64,000 bases of DNA from Sporosarcina sp. PTS2304 (GCF_003351785.1 NZ_CP031230.1:868001-932000), one strand, 5' to 3'; counted from the stretch's first letter, positions 1-9,245 are shown. The notes: a model not told the origin generated them from the sequence alone. A program made the numbers and translations.

Positions 1-2
1 CA

Positions 3-272
3 CTTAAAGATCTAGAAGGTAAAGTGGACGAAGCTGAAGTAAAAGAAGCAGAAACTGCACTTGAAGAATTAAAAGCAGCGAATGAATCTGGTGAACTTGA
101 GCAAATTCGCGAAAAGAAAGAAAAGCTTGATGGGTTAGTTCAGGCGCTTTCTGTGAAATTGTATGAGCAGGCAGCTGCAGAAGCGCAAGCAGCACAAGGC
201 GATGCAAATCCAGAAGACGATGGCGTAGTCGATGCTGACTTTGAAGAAGTAGACGATAAAGACCAAAAGTAA
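3..272 (+). CDS. dnaK: Chaperone DnaK, C-terminal fragment (cut by window start)
   Basis: The reading frame is open from base 3 to a TAA at 270-272 and gives about 89 residues. It is rich in Lys, Glu and Ala and ends in an acidic tail (EDDGVVDADFEEVDDK), the usual end of the DnaK helical lid and its flexible tail. DnaK is the cytosolic Hsp70 that binds unfolded peptides in an ATP cycle driven by DnaJ and GrpE. dnaJ follows about 135 bp downstream, after a terminator hairpin. The ATPase and most of the peptide-binding domain lie upstream of the window, so the call rests on this tail plus the neighbour. Confidence 0.93.
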   Translation, partial: LKDLEGKVDEAEVKEAETALEELKAANESGELEQIREKKEKLDGLVQALSVKLYEQAAAEAQAAQGDANPEDDGVVDADFEEVDDKDQK

Positions 273-295
273 TTGAATTGAAATAGCTATTGACG

Positions 296-332
296 GAAAA
301 GTCAAAGTCCGAATTCCGGCTTTGACTTTTTC
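296..332 (+). terminator. Hairpin between dnaK and dnaJ
   Basis: The arm AAAAGTCAAAG pairs with CTTTGACTTTT around a CCG/CGG-closed loop and runs into T residues. It sits 24 bp after the dnaK stop and probably limits read-through into dnaJ, giving less DnaJ than DnaK. Confidence 0.7.
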
Positions 333-407
333 GTTCGTTAACATAACAAAAGTCTGTTGAACATGGTACAATGAACGACAGGTAAAATGCGATGAGGGGT
401 GCAGTAA

Positions 408-1529
408 ATGAGTAAAAGAGATTATTATGATGTGCTAGGAGTTTCTAAATCCGCTACAAAGGAAGAAATTCGTAAAGCGTATCGAAAATTATCAAAACAG
501 TATCATCCAGACTTGAACAAAGCGGAAGACGCTGAAGTGAAGTTTAAAGAAGTGACAGAAGCTTTTGAAGTGTTAAGTGATGAAAATAAACGTGCAGAAT
601 ATGACCAATACGGTCATGCAGGTCCTTCACAAGGGTTCGGCGGATTTGGCGGCGGTGGTGGAGAAGGTTTCGGTTTTGAAGATATTTTCAGTACGTTCTT
701 TGGCGGCAGCGGTAGAAGAAGAGATCCGAATGCCCCTCAAAAAGGAAACGACCTTCAATATACGATGACTGTAGACTTCATGGATGCCATTTTCGGGAAA
801 GAAACTGAAATTGAAATTCCGCGTGAAGAAGAGTGTACAACATGTGATGGAACAGGTGCGAAAAAAGGTACGAGTGTCAAAACATGTACGACATGTAATG
901 GAGCAGGTGAAGTTTCAGTCACGCAAAATACGCCGTTCGGTCAAGTAGTGAACCGCAGAACATGTTCAACTTGTCAAGGAACAGGTAAAATTATTCCTGA
1001 AAAATGTCCGACCTGTCATGGGAAAGGCCGCGTAACGAAAAATAAAGTGATTAAAGTAAGTATTCCTGCTGGAGTAGATCAAGGTCAACGTTTGCGAGTA
1101 GGTGGCCAAGGGGAAGCTGGTATTAATGGTGGACCTCCAGGAGATCTATACATTGTCTTTAATGTCCGTCCACATAATCGATTTATTCGTGAAGAAGACG
1201 ACATTATTTTGGAGCTTACCTTAACATTCCCGCAAGCCGCACTTGGAGATGAATTAGAAGTTCCGACTGTACATGGCAAAGTGAAGCTGAAAATCCCGGC
1301 AGGTACACAGAACGGTACTAATTTCCGTCTGCGCGGAAAAGGAGTTCCTAACGTTCATGGTCATGGCGTAGGTGATCAGCACGTAATTGTGCGAGTGGCG
1401 ACACCAAAGAAAATGACAGAAAAACAAAAAGAGTTATTGCGTGAATTCGCTTCAATTGAAGGTGAATCACCGGATGAGTATTCAAGCTCGTTCTTCGATA
1501 AAATCAAACGCACATTTAAAGGCGAATGA
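408..1529 (+). CDS. dnaJ: Chaperone DnaJ (Hsp40)
   Basis: A 373-residue protein of normal length. Residues 1-70 form the J domain with the HPD motif at 33-35, which stimulates DnaK ATPase. A Gly/Phe-rich stretch follows (about 76-100). Four CxxCxGxG zinc motifs ([32 protein letters not shown]; about residues 142-205) make this a type I DnaJ. The C-terminal beta domains bind substrate. It works in the cytosol with DnaK and GrpE. The ATG at 408 has a GAGGGG-type ribosome site upstream. prmA starts 15 bp after the stop, so the two are probably co-transcribed, as in B. subtilis. Confidence 0.98.
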   Translation: MSKRDYYDVLGVSKSATKEEIRKAYRKLSKQYHPDLNKAEDAEVKFKEVTEAFEVLSDENKRAEYDQYGHAGPSQGFGGFGGGGGEGFGFEDIFSTFFGGSGRRRDPNAPQKGNDLQYTMTVDFMDAIFGKETEIEIPREEECTTCDGTGAKKGTSVKTCTTCNGAGEVSVTQNTPFGQVVNRRTCSTCQGTGKIIPEKCPTCHGKGRVTKNKVIKVSIPAGVDQGQRLRVGGQGEAGINGGPPGDLYIVFNVRPHNRFIREEDDIILELTLTFPQAALGDELEVPTVHGKVKLKIPAGTQNGTNFRLRGKGVPNVHGHGVGDQHVIVRVATPKKMTEKQKELLREFASIEGESPDEYSSSFFDKIKRTFKGE

Positions 1530-1544
1530 AGGGATTGAACAACT

Positions 1545-2489
1545 GTGAAATGGTCTGAAGTTTCCGTCCACACGACACATGAAGCGACTGAAGCAGTAGC
1601 AAATATATTGCATGAGGCAGGAGCGAGCGGAGTCGTTATTGAAGATTCCGAAGAGCCAGATAAAGAGCGGGTTAATGTGTACGGTGAGCTCTATGCCTTG
1701 GATAAAGACGACTTTCCAAGTGAAGGGGTCATTATTAAAGCGTATTTGCCGGTAAATAGTTTCATTAACGAAACTGTACAAGAGCTAGAACTCGAAATTG
1801 AAGGATTACGGGAATTTTCTTTGGATCCGGGCCGCTTTACAATCGGTATCACAGAAGTCGATGAGCAGGACTGGGAAAATTCGTGGAAACAATATTACCA
1901 TCCGGTGAAAATCTCTAAACGCTTTACAATCGTCCCTACGTGGGAAGACTATACACCTGTCGAAACAGATGAGTTACTCATTGAATTGGATCCAGGCATG
2001 GCATTCGGAACGGGGACACATCCTACGACTGTCTTATGTTTGCAGGCATTGGAAAAGTACTTACAACCTGATCAAACTGTAGTCGACGTGGGAACAGGTT
2101 CAGGTGTTCTAGCAATCGGTGCAGCTTTACTTGGTGCAAAGCAAATTACAGCTCTTGATCTGGACGAAGTGGCGGTTCGCGCAGCGCAGGAAAACGTTCA
2201 ATACAATCACGTAGAAGATCGGATTACAGTCTTACAAGCGAATTTACTCGATGCGATTGAAAAACAACCCGACTTGATCATCGCAAATATTTTGGCTGAT
2301 ATTATTATGTCATTCTCAAAAGATGCTTATGATATAGTGAAACCAGGCGGATTGTTCATCACATCCGGGATCATCGGTCAAAAACGTGATGAAGTACGTA
2401 ATAATTTACTATCTCACGGATTTGAAATTGTGGAGACAGTATTAATGGAAGACTGGGTTGCGATTATTGCCCGTAAAGGTAGTGAATAA
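1545..2489 (+). CDS. prmA: Ribosomal protein L11 methyltransferase
   Basis: A 314-residue class I SAM-dependent methyltransferase. The SAM-binding motif VDVGTGSGVLAIGA lies near residue 180, preceded by FGTGTHPTT, which is typical of PrmA, and followed by the substrate-side motif IANILADII. PrmA methylates amino groups of ribosomal protein L11. The start is a GTG at 1545. The next gene begins 2 bp after the stop, so prmA, rsmE and mtaB look like one translation-modification operon behind dnaJ, matching yqeT-yqeU-yqeV. Confidence 0.95.
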   Translation: MKWSEVSVHTTHEATEAVANILHEAGASGVVIEDSEEPDKERVNVYGELYALDKDDFPSEGVIIKAYLPVNSFINETVQELELEIEGLREFSLDPGRFTIGITEVDEQDWENSWKQYYHPVKISKRFTIVPTWEDYTPVETDELLIELDPGMAFGTGTHPTTVLCLQALEKYLQPDQTVVDVGTGSGVLAIGAALLGAKQITALDLDEVAVRAAQENVQYNHVEDRITVLQANLLDAIEKQPDLIIANILADIIMSFSKDAYDIVKPGGLFITSGIIGQKRDEVRNNLLSHGFEIVETVLMEDWVAIIARKGSE

Positions 2490-2491
2490 GT

Positions 2492-3232
2492 ATGCAACGT
2501 TATTTTATTGATCAGTCTTTTGACGAGCATGGCCGCGCTGTGATCAGTGGGGACGACAGCAAACATATCGTCAAAGTAATGCGCATGACTCCTGGGCAAC
2601 AGCTATTGATTGTCCACGATAAGGTCGCTTTCATCTCAACTATAGAAGAAATTTTGGCAGATCAAGTAATTGTTTCAAGACAACAAGAATTGACTCAACA
2701 AACGGAAATGCCGGTAGATGTGACGCTCGTTTGCGGGTTGCCTAAAGGAGATAAACTCGACTTGATCACGCAAAAAGGAACGGAACTCGGTATGAAACGT
2801 CTCATACCTTTAACGACTAGCCGATCCATTGTGAAATGGGATGCCAAAAAGAGTGATAAACGTATAGAACGTCTGCAAAAAATAGCAAAAGAAGCAGCTG
2901 AACAATGTCATCGCAATGAAATACCGGAAATTCTTCCAGTACAATCAGTGAAACAATTGATTACTTACGCTGACACGTTCGATGTGAAATTATTCGCAGA
3001 TGAAGAAGACGCGAAAAGCAATCATCCACATAAGATTGCAGACCGATTGAAAAACGTGTATCATGGACAATCGATAGTTGTTGTCTTTGGTTCAGAAGGA
3101 GGACTGGCAAGGGAAGAAGCTGTCTTGTTGGAAGAAGCAGGTTTTCTGCCGATGTCCTTAGGTCCAAGAATCCTACGTACAGAAACAGCTCCTTTGTATA
3201 CATTGTCCGCTATGTCTTATGAATTCGAATGA
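2492..3232 (+). CDS. rsmE: 16S rRNA m3U1498 methyltransferase RsmE
   Basis: A 246-residue SPOUT-superfamily RNA methyltransferase. An N-terminal PUA-like part (about 1-70) is followed by the knotted SAM-binding domain, with the motifs LPKGDKLDLI, VFGSEGGLA and LGPRILRTETAPL that are typical of RsmE. It methylates U1498 (E. coli numbering) of 16S rRNA on the assembled 30S subunit. It overlaps the longest possible reading of the next gene by a few codons, but the true mtaB start lies beyond its stop. Confidence 0.94.
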   Translation: MQRYFIDQSFDEHGRAVISGDDSKHIVKVMRMTPGQQLLIVHDKVAFISTIEEILADQVIVSRQQELTQQTEMPVDVTLVCGLPKGDKLDLITQKGTELGMKRLIPLTTSRSIVKWDAKKSDKRIERLQKIAKEAAEQCHRNEIPEILPVQSVKQLITYADTFDVKLFADEEDAKSNHPHKIADRLKNVYHGQSIVVVFGSEGGLAREEAVLLEEAGFLPMSLGPRILRTETAPLYTLSAMSYEFE

Positions 3233-3248
3233 AAGAGGTGAGCAGCTT

Positions 3249-4589
3249 ATGTCTTCAGTTGCTTTTCATACATTAGGCTGCAAAGTAAATCATTATGAAA
3301 CGGAAGCAATTTGGCAACTGTTTCAAGATGCAGGCTACGAGAGAGTAGAGTTTGATGAAAATTCCGATGTTTATGTGATTAATACATGTACTGTAACGAA
3401 CACGGGAGATAAAAAGAGCCGACAAGTGATTCGGCGTGCGATTCGAAAAAATCCAGATGCAGTCATTTGTGTAACAGGTTGCTACGCGCAGACATCCCCC
3501 GCTGAAATTATGGCAATACCTGGTGTGGATATTGTCGTAGGCACACAAGACCGTACAAAATTGCTTGGATTGATTGAGCAATTTCGTGAAGAGCGTCAGC
3601 CGATCAATGCTGTACGCAATATTATGAAAAATCGCGTCTATGAAGAGCTGGATGTTCCTTCCTTCACAGACCGTACGCGTGCGTCTTTAAAAATTCAAGA
3701 AGGATGCAATAACTTCTGCACATTTTGCATCATTCCATGGGCTCGCGGCTTAATGCGCTCCCGAGATCCACAAGAAGTCATCCACCAAGCGCAACAATTA
3801 GTGGATGCGGGTTATTTGGAAATCGTTCTAACTGGCATTCACACGGGCGGCTACGGTGAAGACTTGAAAGATTGCAACTTAGCCCAGTTACTACGTGATT
3901 TGGAAAGCCAAGTGAAAGGCTTGAAACGTCTGCGTATTAGTTCAATCGAAGCGAGTCAACTAACAGATGAAGTGATTGACGTATTACGTGAATCCGAAAT
4001 TATTGTCCGTCATTTACATATTCCTATTCAATCCGGTTCAAATACGGTATTGAAGCGGATGCGTCGTAAATATACGATGGAATTTTTCTCAGAGCGTTTA
4101 ACTCGTCTAAATGAAGCACTACCAGATTTAGCGATTACATCTGACGTAATCGTCGGCTTCCCGGGTGAAACAGAAGAAGAGTTTATGGAGACGTATAATT
4201 TTATCCGTGATCATAAATTTTCTGAACTGCACGTATTCCCTTATTCCAAGAGAACGGGTACACCAGCAGCGCGCATGGAAGACCAAATCGATGAAAGTAT
4301 TAAAAATGAACGCGTCCATCGGTTGATTACATTAAACGATCAGCTAGCGAAAGACTATGCTGCTCGTTTTGAGGGCGAAGTATTAGAAGTGATTCCGGAA
4401 GAACGGTACAAGCTGAACCCGGAAAAAAATCTATACGAAGGCTATACAGACAACTATTTGAAAGTGGTCTTGCCAGCAGATGAATCGATGGTAGGTCAAA
4501 TCGTTCGAGTAAAACTCACAAAGGCAGGGTATCCTTATAACGAAGGCCAACCTGTGCGCATACTAGAAGACGAAAAAATTCTGATTTGA
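3249..4589 (+). CDS. mtaB: tRNA t6A37 methylthiotransferase MtaB
   Basis: A 446-residue radical-SAM enzyme of the MiaB/RimO/MtaB family. The N-terminal domain begins TLGCKVNHYET and supplies three cysteines for the second iron-sulfur cluster. The radical-SAM motif CxxxCxxC is seen in CNNFCTFC near residue 148. A C-terminal TRAM-like RNA-binding region follows. The LGCKVN signature favours MtaB (YqeV), which makes ms2t6A at position 37 of tRNA, over MiaB. I chose the ATG at 3249 because AGAGGTGAG lies just upstream; the in-frame ATG at 3219 is inside rsmE and has no ribosome site. Confidence 0.93.
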   Translation: MSSVAFHTLGCKVNHYETEAIWQLFQDAGYERVEFDENSDVYVINTCTVTNTGDKKSRQVIRRAIRKNPDAVICVTGCYAQTSPAEIMAIPGVDIVVGTQDRTKLLGLIEQFREERQPINAVRNIMKNRVYEELDVPSFTDRTRASLKIQEGCNNFCTFCIIPWARGLMRSRDPQEVIHQAQQLVDAGYLEIVLTGIHTGGYGEDLKDCNLAQLLRDLESQVKGLKRLRISSIEASQLTDEVIDVLRESEIIVRHLHIPIQSGSNTVLKRMRRKYTMEFFSERLTRLNEALPDLAITSDVIVGFPGETEEEFMETYNFIRDHKFSELHVFPYSKRTGTPAARMEDQIDESIKNERVHRLITLNDQLAKDYAARFEGEVLEVIPEERYKLNPEKNLYEGYTDNYLKVVLPADESMVGQIVRVKLTKAGYPYNEGQPVRILEDEKILI

Positions 4590-4594
4590 TCAGC

Positions 4595-4661
4595 AGTTGT
4601 CCGATAAACCCCTAATATAACCAGGCACAGAAAAACTATTTGTTTTTCTGTGCCTGGTTTG
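4595..4661 (+). terminator. Terminator hairpin resembling an IS1182-type end (copy 1)
   Basis: AACCAGGCACAGAAAAAC pairs perfectly with its complement across a short loop and ends in a T-rich tract, so it can terminate the mtaB transcript. The preceding bases (GTTGTCCGATAAACCCCT) and the hairpin itself match, with changes, the element at 31195-31259, where the same sequence is the tail of a transposase gene. See the matching finding. Confidence 0.75.
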
Positions 4662-4831
4662 CTTATGGTGAAAAGTCCCCACTATCTCCATCATCACTTA
4701 GTTATTGAAGCGCCATCTTCCAAATGAACGGTCAAAATAAATTACATGCTACTGTTCAGACAGCCTTTTCGTGCAACAAAATACAAGCTTTGCTATACTA
4801 AGAGAAAAGAACGTAAAAAGGAGCGCTTTCA

Positions 4832-5503
4832 TTGACTACTAATTATGCTGCTTACATCGATCATACGTTGCTAAAGGCAGATGCAACAAAAGAACAAGTG
4901 TTAAAACTGTGTGAAGAGGCTAAATCCCACACTTTTGCTTCTGTTTGTATCAATCCGGCATGGGTTCGTACTGCTGCTGAAGCGTTACAAGGAACCGCTG
5001 TAAAAGTATGTACAGTAATCGGCTTCCCATTAGGCGCAAGTACGACTGATGTCAAAGTGTTTGAAACGAAAAATGCTATTGAAAACGGTGCAAGGGAAAT
5101 CGATATGGTGCTAAATATCGGTGCGTTGCATAGCGGTCTACTCGATCAAGTCCAACAAGACATCGAAGGAGTAGTAAAAGAAGCAAAAGGTAAAGCAATT
5201 GTCAAAGTGATTATTGAAACATCTTTATTAAATGACGTGCAAAAACGTACAGCTTGTGAATTAGCAGTCTTAGCCGGTGCGGACTTCGTCAAAACATCTA
5301 CAGGGTTTTCAACAGGTGGAGCCACTCCAGAAGATGTGAAATTAATGCGTTCTGTCGTGGGACCAGAAATCGGTGTAAAAGCATCAGGTGGTGTCCGCAG
5401 TTTGGCAGATGTCGATAAAATGGTAGAAGCAGGTGCTACAAGAATCGGTGCCAGTTCGGGTGTCGCCATTGTACAAGGGCTTCAATCTTCGGCTGATTAT
5501 TGA
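4832..5503 (+). CDS. deoC: Deoxyribose-phosphate aldolase
   Basis: A 223-residue TIM-barrel class I aldolase that cleaves 2-deoxyribose-5-phosphate to glyceraldehyde-3-phosphate and acetaldehyde in deoxynucleoside catabolism. Visible family motifs are [12 protein letters not shown] at the N-terminus, [11 protein letters not shown], and FVKTSTGFS around residue 152, whose Lys forms the Schiff base; VKASGGVRS follows. The start is a TTG at 4832 behind AAAGGAGCG. It stands alone between a terminator and the rpsU promoter, with no deoxynucleoside transporter or phosphorylase beside it. The gene is not at this place in B. subtilis. Confidence 0.95.
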   Translation: MTTNYAAYIDHTLLKADATKEQVLKLCEEAKSHTFASVCINPAWVRTAAEALQGTAVKVCTVIGFPLGASTTDVKVFETKNAIENGAREIDMVLNIGALHSGLLDQVQQDIEGVVKEAKGKAIVKVIIETSLLNDVQKRTACELAVLAGADFVKTSTGFSTGGATPEDVKLMRSVVGPEIGVKASGGVRSLADVDKMVEAGATRIGASSGVAIVQGLQSSADY

Positions 5504-5555
5504 AGGCTTTTTGATCGACTACAAAATATTGGATTAATATTCTAATAGTTTTTTA

Positions 5556-5584
5556 TTGACCTACTGTACTTTTTACGATATAAT
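5556..5584 (+). promoter_or_regulatory. SigA-type promoter of rpsU
   Basis: TTGACC (5556-5561) and TATAAT (5579-5584) are separated by exactly 17 bp, followed by a roughly 50-nt leader to rpsU. This is a near-consensus housekeeping promoter. Confidence 0.85.
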
Positions 5585-5643
5585 TTTATAGTACATAGCA
5601 TACTGCTATGCTCGAAGTGTGCTCGGAGGGAGGGACAAGAGAT

Positions 5644-5817
5644 ATGACTAAGACAGTCGTTCGCAAAAATGAATCACTTGAAGACGCTCTTCGCCGCTTC
5701 AAACGTACTGTATCCAAGAGTGGTACAATACAAGAGGTAAGAAAGCGCGAGTTTTATGAAAAGCCAAGTGTAAAACGTAAAAAGAAATCAGAAGCTGCAC
5801 GTAAGCGTAAATTCTAA
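5644..5817 (+). CDS. rpsU: 30S ribosomal protein S21
   Basis: A 57-residue, strongly basic protein starting [20 protein letters not shown] and ending in a [14 protein letters not shown] tail, the standard S21 form in Firmicutes. It is a small-subunit protein near the anti-Shine-Dalgarno region. I chose the ATG at 5644 because GGAGGGAGGGA lies immediately upstream; a longer frame from 5608 has no support. A strong promoter precedes it and a terminator follows. In B. subtilis yqeY follows rpsU; here it is absent from this spot. Confidence 0.97.
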   Translation: MTKTVVRKNESLEDALRRFKRTVSKSGTIQEVRKREFYEKPSVKRKKKSEAARKRKF

Positions 5818-5865
5818 TTTCTGCCTACATTGAATTTTGACTTTAACCATTAATGTAACTTGTTA

Positions 5866-5900
5866 TAAGCCGAAAATCCTTCAGTGGATTTTCGGTTTAT
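5866..5900 (+). terminator. rpsU intrinsic terminator
   Basis: TAAGCCGAAAATCC pairs with GGATTTTCGGTTTA over a 6-nt loop, followed by a T-rich run. Confidence 0.85.
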
Positions 5901-5985
5901 TTTATTATTTCCTTCTAAACCATCTATTCGAACGACACACTTCCGATTCCTAGAAACTATGGTGTAAAAACTTTTTTCAAATAAA

Positions 5986-6011
5986 CGAAACCAATTGCTT
6001 CTTCAAACGTA
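5986..6011 (+). promoter_or_regulatory. Probable SigW promoter of the nfeD-floA operon
   Basis: GAAAC (5987-5991) and CGTA (6008-6011) are separated by exactly 16 bp, matching the known SigW extracytoplasmic-function consensus (TGAAAC-N16-CGTA) except for the first T. In B. subtilis the orthologous yqeZ-yqfA-yqfB operon is a known SigW target. The site lies about 40 bp before the first gene. Confidence 0.75.
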
Positions 6012-6052
6012 AATAGTAAGTATAATAGGCAGTAGAGAGAGGTGAGAAAATA

Positions 6053-7390
6053 ATGACTAAAATGATTAGGTCCGTTTTTCTGCTCATTTTATTCATCGGA
6101 ACAATCGCATTGCCTTTTATTCATTCTGACGCAGCTGAAACAAAAGTATATCAAGTGCCACTTCATCAAGAAGTAGAGAAAGGTCTGCATGCTTTTCTTC
6201 AGCGTTCTTTTAAAGAAGCGAAAGAAGCAGGTGCAGACACGATCGTATTGGATATTAATACACCTGGAGGCTTTGTAGATGCTGCTGATCAAATCGCGAA
6301 GTTAATGAAGTCGACCGATGCGGAAATTATCGCTTTCATTAATGACCGGGCGTTATCTGCCGGCGCCTTTTTAGCACTCTATGCAGACCAGATCTATATG
6401 ACACCAAATGGTTCGATGGGGGCTGCGCAAGTGATTGTCGGGTCAGGTAAAGCTGCTGACGCAAAAGCGAATAGTGCTTGGTTAGCGCAAATGAAAAATG
6501 CCGCTTTGCATAAAAAGGATCGGGATCCGGAGTACGCACTAGCTATGGCTGATCCAACGATTGATCTGCCTGAATACCGTGCAAAAAAAGGTGAACTATT
6601 GACACTTACCGCCGATGAAGCGGAAAAAGTGAACTATAGCCAAGGAACGGTTGCTACATTCGACGAGTTGTTAAAAACATTGGATTTAGCAGACGCAACT
6701 GTCATTTCCACTACAGAAACTTTCTCGGAAAAAGCAGCTAGATTCATTACGAATCCAATCGTTGTTCCAATTTTACTATCAATTGCAAGTCTTGGCTTGA
6801 TTGTAGAATTGTATTCGCCGGGATTTGGAGTGCCGGGTACAATGGGACTTACTGCGCTGTTTTTATTCTTCTACGGACATACAGTGGCAGGGTTGGCCGG
6901 ATATGAGACGATGATTTTATTCCTTTTAGGCGTAGGCCTCATTATAGCTGAATTTTTCATTGCAGGAGGGATAGCAGGAATTTTCGGAGTCCTCGCTATC
7001 ATAGGAAGTATATTATTAGCAGGTACAAACTTAGCGTTCATGGCAATTTCGGTATTAATTGCGATAACCGTAGCGAGTATAGGAATGGTGGTTATTATGA
7101 AATTCTTCGGAAAAAAACTTCATCTGTTGAATAAAATCATCTTAATGGATACGATGGATACGGAAGACGGTTATGTATCCAATAAAAACCGTACGGAACT
7201 ATTGCAAAGAGTCGCGACCACATTAACTCCACTATACCCATCAGGAGTAGCTGAATTAGATGGCGAGCGCATTGATGTCGTATCTGAAGGTAGTTATATT
7301 GAAAGCGGTAAAGAAGTAGTCATTGTAGCGGTTGAAGGTTTCAGAATCGTAGTAAGAGAAAAGCAGAAAGAGGAGGACACACACTTATGA
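6053..7390 (+). CDS. NfeD-like membrane protein with ClpP/SDH-type domain (YqeZ)
   Basis: A 445-residue protein. Residues 1-28 are a signal or anchor segment ending near SDAAE. Residues about 35-230 are a ClpP-fold, 1510-N-like domain containing DINTPGG and a candidate nucleophile in [12 protein letters not shown] cluster of transmembrane helices spans about 235-360, then an OB-fold NfeD domain ([16 protein letters not shown]). Long NfeD proteins pair with flotillin/stomatin-like proteins, and floA here overlaps by 4 bp. The likely role is in membrane microdomains and envelope stress. The catalytic Lys is not certain from sequence, so protease activity is unproven. Confidence 0.88.
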   Translation: MTKMIRSVFLLILFIGTIALPFIHSDAAETKVYQVPLHQEVEKGLHAFLQRSFKEAKEAGADTIVLDINTPGGFVDAADQIAKLMKSTDAEIIAFINDRALSAGAFLALYADQIYMTPNGSMGAAQVIVGSGKAADAKANSAWLAQMKNAALHKKDRDPEYALAMADPTIDLPEYRAKKGELLTLTADEAEKVNYSQGTVATFDELLKTLDLADATVISTTETFSEKAARFITNPIVVPILLSIASLGLIVELYSPGFGVPGTMGLTALFLFFYGHTVAGLAGYETMILFLLGVGLIIAEFFIAGGIAGIFGVLAIIGSILLAGTNLAFMAISVLIAITVASIGMVVIMKFFGKKLHLLNKIILMDTMDTEDGYVSNKNRTELLQRVATTLTPLYPSGVAELDGERIDVVSEGSYIESGKEVVIVAVEGFRIVVREKQKEEDTHL

Positions 7391-8391
7391 TGACGGGATT
7401 AGGAACGATCGGACTAGTAGTAGCAGTCTTTTTCATTATTATCGTACTGGCAGTATTCTTCACATTCGTTCCTGTAGCGCTATGGATTTCAGCCATTGCG
7501 GCAGGTGTACGAGTAAGTATCTTCACATTAATCGGGATGCGTTTACGTCGGGTTATTCCAAGTCGAGTAGTAAATCCGTTGATCAAAGCACATAAAGCGG
7601 GTCTGACAGTATCGATTAACCAGTTGGAAAGTCATTACTTAGCAGGTGGTAACGTAGACCGCGTAGTCAACGCATTGATTGCTGCGCAACGTGCGAATAT
7701 CGCGTTAACATTTGAAAGAGCTCAAGCGATTGACTTAGCTGGACGTGACGTACTAGAAGCTGTACAAATGTCCGTTAACCCGAAAGTTATCGAAACGCCA
7801 TTTATCGCAGGTGTTGCGATGAACGGTATTGAAGTAAAAGCAAAAGCGCGTATTACGGTTCGTGCGAATATCGATCGTCTCGTCGGTGGTGCAGGTGAAG
7901 AGACAGTAGTCGCTCGTGTTGGTGAAGGTATCGTCAGTACGATCGGTTCCTCTGTGAGCCATGCGAAAGTACTTGAAAATCCGGATATGATTTCTCAAAC
8001 AGTTCTTAAAAAAGGACTAGATTCGGGTACAGCATTTGAGATTCTTTCCATTGATATTGCAGACGTTGATATCGGTAAAAATATCGGTGCAGAACTACAA
8101 ACAGAACAAGCGATGGCGGATAAGAACATTGCACAGGCGAAAGCAGAAGAACGTCGCGCAATGGCTGTTGCGAGCGAGCAAGAGATGAAGGCGAAAACAC
8201 AAGAGATGCGCTCGAAAGTGGTCGGTGCAGAAGCCGAAGTTCCTTTGGCAATGGCAGAAGCGTTGCGTTCAGGTAATATCGGAATCATGGATTATATGAA
8301 CTATAAAAATATCCAGGCAGACACAGGCATGCGTGACTCCATTAGTAAAGTCGGCGGAGAACAGCAACCAAAGGATGAAAAGAAAAACTAA
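7387..8391 (+). CDS. floA: Flotillin-like protein FloA
   Basis: A 334-residue protein with an N-terminal hydrophobic hairpin (about 8-48), a PHB/SPFH-like region (about 60-230) and an Ala/Glu-rich coiled-coil segment (about 230-300, e.g. [18 protein letters not shown]). Its length and layout match FloA/YqfA. FloA marks functional membrane microdomains and influences membrane fluidity and protein assembly. Its ATG overlaps the nfeD stop, so translation is coupled. The upstream SigW-type promoter links it to cell-envelope stress. Confidence 0.95.
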   Translation: MMTGLGTIGLVVAVFFIIIVLAVFFTFVPVALWISAIAAGVRVSIFTLIGMRLRRVIPSRVVNPLIKAHKAGLTVSINQLESHYLAGGNVDRVVNALIAAQRANIALTFERAQAIDLAGRDVLEAVQMSVNPKVIETPFIAGVAMNGIEVKAKARITVRANIDRLVGGAGEETVVARVGEGIVSTIGSSVSHAKVLENPDMISQTVLKKGLDSGTAFEILSIDIADVDIGKNIGAELQTEQAMADKNIAQAKAEERRAMAVASEQEMKAKTQEMRSKVVGAEAEVPLAMAEALRSGNIGIMDYMNYKNIQADTGMRDSISKVGGEQQPKDEKKN

Positions 8392-8424
8392 TTACACGAT
8401 GAATTCCCGGGAAGGGGATGCATA

Positions 8425-8940
8425 ATGGAACAGCTCATTATATTGGTCGTCATGTTGGCGCTCGGCTCGCTTTTTGGTAAGAAGAAAGAACAACCGGAAG
8501 AGAAAAGAACACCAACACAGCAACGACCTATTCATACACAAACGAAACAAGTAGAACCAGAAAGAACGAATGCAGCTCCTGTAAAACAGTCTCGTTCGTT
8601 AAAGGATCTATCGAGAGATTTATTCGATGATATCCAAAAAGAGTTTAAAGATCTACAAAACGAAATGGAAGAACCGAAACAACCACAACCATCACGTGTA
8701 CCGCAGACCGAAGTGTTTTATCCACAACAGCCGCCGCGTCCGGTAAAACCTGCGACTCCTGCGCGTGTGGAACGTGCCGAACGTCAACCGAGCAGAGGAA
8801 GACTGCATTCGGAAAGGTCTACGGTGCTAGTGGAAGATTCGCGCATTTTGCAAGAAGATCTGATTCCTAGAAATTCAAAACAAGTGATTCAAGGAATTGT
8901 CTTTTCAGAAATTTTAGGTCCACCAAAAGCAAAACGGTAA
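8425..8940 (+). CDS. Hypothetical protein, third gene of the nfeD-floA operon
   Basis: A 171-residue protein that starts with a short hydrophobic stretch (EQLIILVVMLALGSLFG, residues 2-18) and continues as a charged, Pro/Gln/Arg-rich low-complexity chain. Only the C-terminal end, about 145-171 (LIPRNSKQVIQGIVFSEILGPPKAK), looks ordered; such a tail is found in many small Bacillus proteins. It follows floA by 33 bp with ribosome site GGGAAGGGG, and a terminator follows. Its place matches B. subtilis yqfB, but I cannot establish homology by eye. A membrane-anchored accessory to FloA/NfeD is plausible inference only. Confidence 0.75.
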   Translation: MEQLIILVVMLALGSLFGKKKEQPEEKRTPTQQRPIHTQTKQVEPERTNAAPVKQSRSLKDLSRDLFDDIQKEFKDLQNEMEEPKQPQPSRVPQTEVFYPQQPPRPVKPATPARVERAERQPSRGRLHSERSTVLVEDSRILQEDLIPRNSKQVIQGIVFSEILGPPKAKR

Positions 8941-8949
8941 TCATGCAAT

Positions 8950-8986
8950 CCCCTAACTCATCATAGGATAAGTTAGGGGGTTTTTT
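8950..8986 (+). terminator. Terminator that also carries the yqfC ribosome site
   Basis: CCCCTAACT (8950-8958) pairs with AGTTAGGGG (8971-8979), then TTTTTT (8981-8986). The next gene's GTG start is at 8988, so the GGGGG of the 3' arm is its only Shine-Dalgarno candidate. Confidence 0.85.
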
Positions 8987-8987
8987 C

Positions 8988-9245
8988 GTGAAAAAATTAT
9001 TCGCACTTCATCCATCTATTACTATAGATGAATTCAATTCTGTACGGATTACAGGCAATTATCAGCTGACTACATTGACCGAACAATCCGTATCTTTGCA
9101 AACAGATGACTATGCCCTAACTATTCGAGGTGAAGATGTAACAGTCCTTGAACTTACGGAACAACATGTGTATATTTCGATCATCGAACTAACAGAAGTA
9201 TCTATTCGCCATAAACCCGCTGAGGAAAAATTGTATGAGTCATAA
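8988..9245 (+). CDS. yqfC: Sporulation protein YqfC
   Basis: An 85-residue protein with YabP/YqfC-family character: MKKLFALHPSITIDEFNSVRITGNYQL, a central DYALTIRGEDVTVLELTEQHVYI beta-rich segment and IELTEVSI. In spore formers yqfC is expressed in the mother cell and sits with yqfD. The GTG start follows directly on the T-run of the preceding terminator, leaving the hairpin's GGGGG as ribosome site with 7-8 nt spacing. The gene overlaps yqfD by 11 bp. Confidence 0.87.
   Translation: MKKLFALHPSITIDEFNSVRITGNYQLTTLTEQSVSLQTDDYALTIRGEDVTVLELTEQHVYISIIELTEVSIRHKPAEEKLYES

Noticed and set aside
1482-1781. Long antisense frames lying across real genes (here and at many other places, for example 15771-16199, 22993-23427, 39366-39815)
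   Set aside because: They lack ribosome sites, overlap well-supported genes on the other strand and have low-complexity or unlikely compositions. They are reverse-frame shadows.
6053-8940. nfeD-floA-third gene as a new defence or signalling system
   Set aside because: It is the known SigW-linked YqeZ-YqfA-YqfB arrangement of Firmicutes.
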